Origin: QQUK01 sp913009765
GTDB taxonomy: Bacteria > Zixibacteria > MSB-5A5 > GN15 > FEB-12
Direction of reading: 5' to 3'
NCBI GenBank assembly: GCA_937900185.1
Contig: CALCCW010000339.1
Span: forward strand, 1 to 5,211
DNA length: 5,211 bases
Shown: positions 1-5,211 of the stretch, piece after piece
Layout of the letters: each line of letters starts with the position of its first letter
How positions within the stretch are numbered: the first letter of the stretch is position 1
Translations under genes and position numbers: made by a program
Notes under the pieces: model-generated
Database searches by the model: none
What the model was told of the DNA's origin: nothing
What the model saw: the letters and a program-made list of their open reading frames with translations, nothing else

Positions 1-129
1 CCACGAAAAAGAAGAGGGGAACGGGAGTGGGGGTAGTAGGGGAAGAAGAAGGCAAAGAGACTAAAACGGGGCTGATAAAGCTTTCTCTGAAAAGGAAGAG
101 GAAGAAAAGAAGAATAGATTTTTTTTTTT
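1..129. other. Low-complexity sequencing noise and poly-T run at the contig end (artefact)
   Basis: Positions 1-118 are strongly purine-rich (runs of GAA, AAG and GGGG) with no resemblance to the AT-rich coding DNA that follows. Positions 119-129 are eleven T in a row, directly abutting the Illumina P7 sequence that starts at 130. On the minus strand this reads as adapter, then poly-A, then pyrimidine-rich noise, which is what an Illumina read produces once it has run through a short insert and off the end of the adapter. I infer that none of this stretch is genomic. Any ORF placed here is spurious. Confidence 0.93.
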
Positions 130-195
130 CAAGCAGAAGACGGCATACGAGATATATCAGTGTGACTGGAGTTCAGACGTGTGCTCTTCCGATCT
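130..195 (-). other. Complete Illumina TruSeq P7/index/read-2 adapter assembled into the contig (artefact)
   Basis: Positions 130-153 match the 24-base P7 flow-cell sequence (begins CAAGCAGAAGACGG). Positions 154-161 are an 8-base index, ACTGATAT on the minus strand, which from memory corresponds to TruSeq LT index 25 (ACTGAT plus AT). Positions 162-195 match the read-2 adapter (begins GTGACTGGAG, ends CTCTTCCGATCT). The match appears exact throughout. On the minus strand the adapter starts with AGATCGGAAGAGC straight after the coding insert, so base 195 is the A-tail ligation base and 196 is the last genomic base. Translating it gives the familiar contaminant peptides DRKSTRLNSSH (minus strand) and VTGVQTCALPIS (plus strand). 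Confidence 0.99.
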
Positions 196-1264
196 CCTGT
201 TATCGGCATATCATTTGGTCCGTCATTTCCGGAAAGATAAAAACATCCATCCACAGGAATTCTAGCTTTAAACGATTTGTCTGGAATAGCAGACAAAGAA
301 ACGTCACCTGTAACAATTAATACAGGTGCAATCGTATCAATTGGTAGTGCTAATCCGCCAATTTTCCACAAATTTGTAGAGTAGTTAAAAGTTCCTAATA
401 AAGAATCGGTTTGCTGAAAGATTGAGTCATTATTAGTGTCTAACCAAAGATTCAATGATGAAATATCTGTATTATCCGCAGTTTCAATATTTTCTATTAT
501 TAAGGAGTCAAGGATATCTCCTAAATCTCCATTTATTGCTGGTGAGAAAGACAATAGTGGAACCAAGGTATCCCCTGGACTTAAGGTCGTTGGCGTAACT
601 TCATGTATTGAATATTGTGAAGCCGTAGATCCATCAATAATAAGAAAATTCTCTCGTCTTAACGGAAGAACACCATTGATATTTACATTTTCAGTAAAGA
701 TAAAATCCGAAGGACTCTCTATAGAAACTGCAAGACTATCAGAATCTATAAGTGATAAAGGAAGTGCCGAGACAACAAAGAAATATGACAATTCTTCTGA
801 GGGTAAAGTTACATTTAAACCTGACAATTGTAATTTCCCATTAATGAAACGACCACTCGCTATCGGTGTGTTTTCATTTAATGTCGTCGACTTATCGGCA
901 TCAAAATAAATTGATACAAATCCTAATTCGAAATCACTATAATCTGACGATGACAAAGTACGAGATATGTTCGTCAACCCAACTGATTGTAATATCTGAT
1001 TTCTATCTGTGTATCCATTATAAAGAGCAAAAGTTAAAATTGTTTTATCCGCTGTTCCGGGATTGATAATTTCTTCGGTACCGGGAATTGAGATTACAGT
1101 TATTCTATCTGACGGAAAGACCACATGTGCGTTTGGATTTTTTAAAACAATATCGTCAGGACCCGTCATCCCCGAGCGATAGAAACAACCATCAGTCAGT
1201 ATTTCATATTGTAAAGTGCCGCCGGTAAAATTCTTATCTAATATATCAACTGTTACAAAAGTCG
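196..1264 (-). CDS. Same giant repeat protein, downstream part in the shifted frame (no own start; truncated by adapter)
   Basis: This frame opens just after a TAA at 1266-1268 and runs uninterrupted through the genomic sequence to 196. It then continues through the adapter to a TGA at 129-131, so the last 21 residues of the nominal ORF are artefact. The first in-frame ATG is at 1167-1169, but the codons before it (VTVDILDKNF, then TDGCFYRSG) complete the module interrupted at 1253. The ATG is therefore internal, and I see no separate gene start. Content: the end of module C4, all of C5 and most of C6. The DGCFYRSG stretch in C4 recurs as DGCFYLSG in C6. A calcium-loop-like segment DTNNDSIFQQTD lies at 405-440. 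It has the same Asp/Ser/Asn-rich, Cys-poor composition as the upstream part, supporting one protein. The true C-terminus, where a type IX sorting domain or other anchor might be, is missing. Confidence 0.85.
405..440 (-). other. EF-hand/dockerin-like Asp loop in module C6
   Basis: The codons read DTNNDSIFQQTD after the strand LNLWL. Ligand-type residues fall at positions 1 (Asp), 3 (Asn), 5 (Asp) and 12 (Asp), matching dockerin or EF-hand spacing, and SLLGTF follows as in C4 (MMLGTF). Calcium binding is inferred, not shown. Confidence 0.55.
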
Positions 1265-4200
1265 ATTACCTGCAATTGGAATTTCTTGCAGTAACCCGCT
1301 AATTTCCCAATATGTTTCTAAACGACTAAATGTTCCTAACATCATATCTGTATCACTAAAACCGTTACCATCAATATCAATCCATAATTTTATTGCTTGG
1401 ACAGCTTCATTATCATCCTGACTACCAACATTGTGAATCTTTAGAGATTGTAAAGTATCAATATCATATCCATTGGCAGGAAGTACAAAATCAAGTACCA
1501 ATTGCTTAGTTTGACCGCCAAATATTGTTTCACCCATAACAGGATTGATTGTCACTGCTAAAGCCGGGAACGAATTGATAGTAAATGTATTTATATTACT
1601 AATTGGAAACGAACCATTTACCCGAAAACTTTGATTCGAGAAAATATGTGAAGAGTCAGGTAAAACGAAAGCTATAGTATTTCCATTTTTACAATTCAAG
1701 ACATTTAAATCAGCTGTAACCGACAAAACAAATGAACCGCCATTTTCAGCAACTGCTAATCCATTTGTCTGAAATAAAATTTCACCGTTTGTCAACACTG
1801 ATTGGGCAACCAAGGAATCTACAGAGCTTATATCATCATATTTTCCATCTAACTGCAAATACAACTTCACATTATTAATCTGACTATCAAGTTGAGTCTG
1901 AGTCGCTCCTTCCAAATCCAAACTTTGATAATTAAATTTGATACTGTCAAAAGCAATTGGTGTTGAATACGTGTTGGTAAAACTGACATTTAATAGCGGA
2001 CTGCTGACCTCTCCGGGAATAAGTTCTCTTGCCGAAATTTCAAGGACAGTAATTGCAAGTCTTTCGTCAGTGACAATTAACATTGTATCGACAGGGGGAA
2101 GATCCATATCTATAGGACCGTCATTAAATGAACTCATTTCTAACCCATACTGTGGAATTGTCAAACTAATAGTTGCATTATTATTGGCATACTTATTCAT
2201 ATATGCAACAGTATAGAACCTTGTCACCTGAGTTGTGAGAGGAACTAAAAGTCCACTTCTTGTCCATCTATCACCGGTAAACGATAATTTGCCAATTTTG
2301 ATTTCATTCTGAATATCTTCCCAAACCAAATTACTGTTGTCTTCAAACAAAACAAGAGAATCTATATCGATTTCTGAAGCGGTCCCTGTATTAATTACAT
2401 TGAATACACGTAATGTATCTTCACTATACCCGTTTCTTGGAATATCACATGTTAACACATTTACGATTGTATCAATTGAGGTAATACTATCTGTCATTAA
2501 CGGGATCAAATTTATCTGTTCAGATATTATTCCATCTACTATGTGATATGAATTTGATTTAATTGTATCAAGACCAATAACAGGAGTGCTGTCGTCGATA
2601 AAAACATCACTACCTGAAAGCAGACACAAATCAAGAGAATCTCTGTCTTTTGCTAAGAGACTTATATCAGCACCTACTAATAACGTGACAGCATTTCCGC
2701 CGGAAACAGTAAAGGGTGAAAAAGTGAAAAGAATTGAATCTGAACTATATTCTTTTTTATTTAGAAGAAAATCTGAAGCGGTCAACAACAAATCAGAATC
2801 CGTATCAATATATAACCCGACAGAATCAATATTGCTTAATCTCTCAGGTAAATTACCCGAACCCTTAGACAAATCACGAACAATGATACTATCAATAGTT
2901 TTATCTCGTAAATATGGATTTCCTATCTTTACCGCCAACATATCTCTTTTTTTATCATTCGGTAAAACCGTTGTAGTAGTATGAGAATATGCTTCGCAAG
3001 TTACAGCCTCAACTGTAATTGTTGAAGATGTATCAAGTTTGTTATTTATATTACTTCTGACGATAATGTTTTCAAACCCATCGGATGTTGAAATAAACAA
3101 ACCGGTAGTATCTATTGAACCTAATCCATTCACAACTCCCCATGTTAACGTACCAACATCAGTTAAATTAAAGTTGGCGTCATACCCAACAGCTGTAAAT
3201 TGTAAGGAATCATTTAAATTAATAATTGATGTGTCAGATAAGATTGCAATCCTATCAAGTAGACCACTTGAAACAATTACTGCACTGTTTGTATCACTAA
3301 TTCCAGATAAACTTTGAGCATATACTTGTCCATTACCCGCTAAAGTAGGTGTAAATATTCCTGTTGGAGAAATATATCCGTTAGAACCAATTACTCCCCA
3401 ATTTATACTACCTATATTTGTTGAATTCCCATCAGAGTCAAAACCTGATGCAGTAAAAGTAATTATACTATCAGTTAAAATATTAACCGAATCAGGTGCT
3501 ACAGTAATACCGGCTAAACTTCCCGAAATAATTTTAAGGTAACTGCTTGTATCAACGGGACCTAAAGATGATTGAGCAGCTATTCGTGTTATTCCGACAG
3601 TGACCGCATCAAATACTCCACCAGTATCAATTGAACCAAGAGCATTAATAACAGACCAGCTTATACTGCCTGCGGATGTTATATTATTGTATGAATCATA
3701 TCCTACTGCTTGAAATTGTTGAACTGAATCTGCGGACATAATTAAAGAATCAGGAGTTATTGCAATATAACTCAACTGTCCCGGAAGTACTGTTATAGCT
3801 TTAGTAGTATCAATCAATCCTCCTCCAGTTGTAACTATATAACCTGTGCCGGCAGTAGTTGGAATAAAATGACCGGTAGAATCAATACTGCCAATATTGC
3901 CAACTACACCCCAATCAACAATTATTGCCGGAACCACAGTATTGCCGTCGGCATCAAATGCCACTGCTGAAAAATCTGTACTAGAGTCTGTTGTTATGAC
4001 CAACGTATCAGGAGAAATAATAAATCTATCGGGTTGTCCTGTCTGACAGGTAATAATTCCTGACGAGTCTTTCAGTGTTGTTGAAAAAATTACTTCTATT
4101 TGTCCTGTCCCCGGTTTATTAAGAATAAATGTCTCAAAAGTTCCTAACGTATCAGAAAAATAACCAATAGAATCATTGCCCAACATAACCCATTGTACGG

Positions 4201-5211
4201 ATAAATTTCCTAATAGTGTACTGTCAGAGGCATACCCTCGACAATATATGACTGTTGTATCATTATCTGTATTGGTTGTAAAATCTGTTACAGATGTCCC
4301 ATCAAAATATTCTATACGAACATAAGAAAGAGCTCCATTTGACAAAATAGTAACTTGACCTGAATCTGACCAACTTTGATATGATGCGTTCACAAAATAA
4401 TTAGGAGGAGATGGGTTCGCACCTGCTGTATATAAACCAGAAGTTGTTATATTACCCAAAGGATCATTAATTGTCCAGGTAACTGAGTCTGTTAAATCTT
4501 TTACAACATTTGAATCAGTATCGTAACCATAAACGGTATATTGAGATGTTGAATCTTCAATGACAAAGTTTGTAGCCGGAATTACATCAATATATGAAAT
4601 TCCACCCGAAATAACGAAAATCGTATCCGAAATTGCATTTGGACCCAGGTCACTGGTGGCAGATATAAAACCTGTACCAATTTTATTTGGACTGAACAAA
4701 CCAGCTGTATCAACTGTACCTATATTATTTATAACACCCCAAAGAATAGTTCCCAAATCTGTCACCGGATTGGTTTTGCTGTCAGTTCCGGTCAAACTAA
4801 ATTGGAGTGTAGAATCTGTTAACACAGTATCTGATATTGAAGAGATTTGCAATGATGATAAAGCCCCCGGCACCACATTTATAATATTACTTGTATCGGC
4901 AATGCCGTTAATACTGGATGAAACAATTATTTCACCCGAACCAATAAGTTGCGGCTGGAATAATCCGGTAGAATCTATACTGCCGCTTAGAAAAGTTTGA
5001 GACCAATTTATGGTGCCTAATTCGGCAGGATTTCCACTACTATCCACAGCAATAACATCAAATTGATATAAAGAATCAGCAAACATTGAATCAAGCACCG
5101 GTATAATGGAAAGCGTGTTTAGAGGATTTATTTCATACGCACCTATATCCGGTGCAACTCCATTAAAACCATAGCCGACATCTAATCCCGCATCGATAGC
5201 AGGAGAACTCC
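1253..5211 (-). CDS. Giant beta-helix / Ig-like repeat surface protein, upstream part (no start in window; ends at apparent frameshift)
   Basis: This frame is open from the right edge (first full codon 5209-5207) to a TAA at 1253-1255, 1,318 codons. A GTG at 5096-5098 could be called as start, but the 37 codons before it are open and encode a recognisable domain end, so the true start is outside the window. Domain order by window residue: 1-26, end of a right-handed beta-helix domain (SPAIDAG, then APDIGAYE); 30-735, eight Ig-like repeats built around a Trp, a G-x-hydrophobic turn and a TGLF motif; 736-1318, three full modules and most of a fourth from the alternating C-terminal array. No membrane segment, catalytic motif or sorting signal is visible. 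Residues are dominated by Asp, Ser, Thr, Asn, Ile and Gly, as in extracellular stalk or adhesin proteins. The TAA falls mid-module and the rest of that module follows in another frame, so it is not a natural C-terminus. An adhesin, stalk or cell-surface role is inferred; no ligand or enzymatic activity can be assigned. No gene name recognised. Confidence 0.88.
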   Translation of the reverse strand, partial: SSPAIDAGLDVGYGFNGVAPDIGAYEINPLNTLSIIPVLDSMFADSLYQFDVIAVDSSGNPAELGTINWSQTFLSGSIDSTGLFQPQLIGSGEIIVSSSINGIADTSNIINVVPGALSSLQISSISDTVLTDSTLQFSLTGTDSKTNPVTDLGTILWGVINNIGTVDTAGLFSPNKIGTGFISATSDLGPNAISDTIFVISGGISYIDVIPATNFVIEDSTSQYTVYGYDTDSNVVKDLTDSVTWTINDPLGNITTSGLYTAGANPSPPNYFVNASYQSWSDSGQVTILSNGALSYVRIEYFDGTSVTDFTTNTDNDTTVIYCRGYASDSTLLGNLSVQWVMLGNDSIGYFSDTLGTFETFILNKPGTGQIEVIFSTTLKDSSGIITCQTGQPDRFIISPDTLVITTDSSTDFSAVAFDADGNTVVPAIIVDWGVVGNIGSIDSTGHFIPTTAGTGYIVTTGGGLIDTTKAITVLPGQLSYIAITPDSLIMSADSVQQFQAVGYDSYNNITSAGSISWSVINALGSIDTGGVFDAVTVGITRIAAQSSLGPVDTSSYLKIISGSLAGITVAPDSVNILTDSIITFTASGFDSDGNSTNIGSINWGVIGSNGYISPTGIFTPTLAGNGQVYAQSLSGISDTNSAVIVSSGLLDRIAILSDTSIINLNDSLQFTAVGYDANFNLTDVGTLTWGVVNGLGSIDTTGLFISTSDGFENIIVRSNINNKLDTSSTITVEAVTCEAYSHTTTTVLPNDKKRDMLAVKIGNPYLRDKTIDSIIVRDLSKGSGNLPERLSNIDSVGLYIDTDSDLLLTASDFLLNKKEYSSDSILFTFSPFTVSGGNAVTLLVGADISLLAKDRDSLDLCLLSGSDVFIDDSTPVIGLDTIKSNSYHIVDGIISEQINLIPLMTDSITSIDTIVNVLTCDIPRNGYSEDTLRVFNVINTGTASEIDIDSLVLFEDNSNLVWEDIQNEIKIGKLSFTGDRWTRSGLLVPLTTQVTRFYTVAYMNKYANNNATISLTIPQYGLEMSSFNDGPIDMDLPPVDTMLIVTDERLAITVLEISARELIPGEVSSPLLNVSFTNTYSTPIAFDSIKFNYQSLDLEGATQTQLDSQINNVKLYLQLDGKYDDISSVDSLVAQSVLTNGEILFQTNGLAVAENGGSFVLSVTADLNVLNCKNGNTIAFVLPDSSHIFSNQSFRVNGSFPISNINTFTINSFPALAVTINPVMGETIFGGQTKQLVLDFVLPANGYDIDTLQSLKIHNVGSQDDNEAVQAIKLWIDIDGNGFSDTDMMLGTFSRLETYWEISGLLQEIPIAGNRLL
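1256..1265 (-). other. Apparent single-base deletion (frameshift) joining the two coding parts
   Basis: The upstream frame reads P-I-A-G-N-R-L-L-stop at this point. The downstream frame becomes open only after 1266 and continues F-V-T-V-D-I-L. The two open frames overlap only within about 1256-1265, so the shift must lie here. Restoring one base, for example one more T in the minus-strand TTTT run at 1257-1260, gives GNRLFVTVDIL. This matches the corresponding beta-strand of the other B-type modules (VTRFYTVAY in C2, APVLIVTGDV in C6). It may be a sequencing or assembly error or a real inactivating mutation; the window cannot decide. Confidence 0.85.
1346..1378 (-). other. Calcium-loop-like Asp segment in module C4
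   Basis: The codons read DIDGNGFSDTD after the strand KLWI. Positions 1, 3 and 5 are Asp, Asp and Asn with Gly at 6, as in a canonical loop. The last acidic residue is at position 11 rather than 12, so the loop is one residue short of the dockerin pattern. It occupies the place equivalent to the loop in C6. Confidence 0.5.
2771..2806 (-). other. EF-hand/dockerin-like Asp loop in module C1
   Basis: The codons read DTDSDLLLTASD, with Asp at loop positions 1, 3, 5 and 12, the spacing of calcium ligands in dockerin and EF-hand loops. It sits after a GLYI beta-strand and before FLL. Calcium binding is an inference from spacing only. The Gly usual at position 6 is absent. Confidence 0.5.
3005..5122 (-). 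repeat. Array of eight tandem Ig-like (Big_2-like) protein repeats
   Basis: Repeat borders, each ending in Gly or Ala before a new hydrophobic strand: R1 4865-5122, R2 4604-4864, R3 4334-4603, R4 4037-4333, R5 3779-4036, R6 3521-3778, R7 3263-3520, R8 3005-3262. R1 and R5-R8 are each exactly 258 bases (86 residues); R2 has 87, R3 90 and R4 99. The shared pattern is DS-xx-F-x-A-x-GYD-x-x-x-N, then WGV-x-x-x-x-G-x-IDSTGLF-x-P, then an AGTG turn and an ISDT-x-x-I-x-V-x-x-G closing strand. Clear examples are WGVVGNIGSIDSTGHF (R5) and WGVVNGLGSIDTTGLF (R8). This resembles the Big_2 family of bacterial Ig-like domains found in adhesins and surface stalks. The repeats are diverged at DNA level, so the duplications are old. 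Confidence 0.88.
5132..5209 (-). other. C-terminal end of a right-handed parallel beta-helix domain (choice-of-anchor Q type signature)
   Basis: The 26 codons at the right edge read S-SPAIDAG-LDVGYGFNG-V-APDIGAYE, written here in pieces. SPAIDAG followed some 10-15 residues later by PDIGAYE is the common closing motif of bacterial pectate-lyase-like beta-helix proteins, many annotated as choice-of-anchor Q or polymorphic outer membrane protein-like. In that family the motif closes the helix after many short Asn/Gly-rich coils. Those coils should lie upstream of this gene, beyond position 5211. If the beta-helix is enzymatic, its catalytic residues would be there too and cannot be judged here. 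Confidence 0.8.

Larger units (their letters stand above)
196..3004 (-). repeat. C-terminal array of six alternating A/B modules, about 155-165 residues each
   Basis: Approximate borders: C1 (A) 2531-3004, C2 (B) 2063-2530, C3 (A) 1568-2062, C4 (B, contains the frameshift) 1107-1567, C5 (A) 630-1106, C6 (B, cut by the adapter) 196-629. B modules share an NGY-x-x-DTL-like stretch early on, an LW-hydrophobic-D calcium-loop-like region (C4, C6) and a late S-x-NDGP-x-D motif (SSFNDGPIDM, SGMTGPDDI, SGNDGPNDM). A modules share a longer middle, a strand such as FVLSVTADL, TLLVGADISL or YFFVVSALPL, and in C3 and C5 a late VNG-x-x-P motif. The predicted nature is beta-rich and extracellular. I do not recognise a named family. 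Borders are by eye and may be off by several residues. Confidence 0.72.

Noticed and set aside
119..129. Poly-T as an intrinsic terminator
   Set aside because: There is no GC-rich stem before it, and it abuts the sequencing adapter.
27..320. Plus-strand 97-residue ORF
   Set aside because: It is made of noise, adapter and the reverse of the real gene. Its central residues are the known read-through peptide of the TruSeq adapter.
1167..1169. ATG as the start of a separate 346-residue gene
   Set aside because: The codons before it in the same frame complete a repeat module with a matching copy in C6, so it is an internal Met.
1253..1268. Programmed ribosomal frameshift
   Set aside because: No X-XXY-YYZ slippery heptamer is in frame here and no obvious stimulatory hairpin follows. 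A missing base in a T run is simpler.
436..5000. Other plus-strand ORFs of 66-157 codons (for example 436-909, 2586-2984, 4560-5000)
   Set aside because: All lie antisense within the continuous minus-strand repeat-protein gene, show no domain or start signals, and are explained by its codon composition.
5096..5098. GTG as the true start of the large ORF
   Set aside because: The frame is open to the right edge and encodes a clear beta-helix closing motif upstream of it.
3005..5122. Regularly spaced repeats as a CRISPR array or DNA satellite
   Set aside because: The period is 258 bases, in phase with codons, and conserved at protein rather than DNA level, so it is a protein domain array.

Overview
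The window holds the interior of one very large, probably secreted or surface-exposed repeat protein, read right to left on the minus strand. Sequencing-library artefact is fused to its left end. After the artefact is removed, nearly every base from 196 to 5209 is coding, and neither the true start nor the true stop of the gene is present. No RNA gene, promoter, terminator, mobile element or CRISPR array is visible.

Layout, left to right. Positions 1-129 are purine-rich low-complexity sequence ending in an 11-base T run. Positions 130-195 are a complete Illumina TruSeq-type P7/index/read-2 adapter. Read on the minus strand this is the usual order of a short-insert read running off its end: insert, adapter, poly-A, noise. 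True genomic sequence starts at 196. Positions 196-3004 encode six modules of about 155-165 residues that alternate between two types (A-B-A-B-A-B); the last one is cut by the adapter. Positions 3005-5122 encode eight Ig-like (Big_2-like) repeats, mostly of exactly 86 residues. Positions 5132-5209 encode the end of a right-handed beta-helix domain with the SPAIDAG ... APDIGAYE signature. The N-terminal bulk of the protein lies beyond position 5211.

The frame is broken once. Around 1256-1265 the long upstream frame meets a TAA, and the missing half of the same module continues in another frame. One base appears to be missing, so the two long minus-strand ORFs are one gene of at least about 1,671 codons within the window.

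Organism: the DNA is AT-rich and the protein is rich in Asp, Ser, Thr, Asn and Ile and poor in Cys. The beta-helix plus Ig-repeat architecture is typical of large exported proteins of Bacteroidota, the wider FCB group and related uncultured candidate phyla. The untrimmed adapter suggests a metagenomic or draft assembly contig. Taxonomy is inference only.
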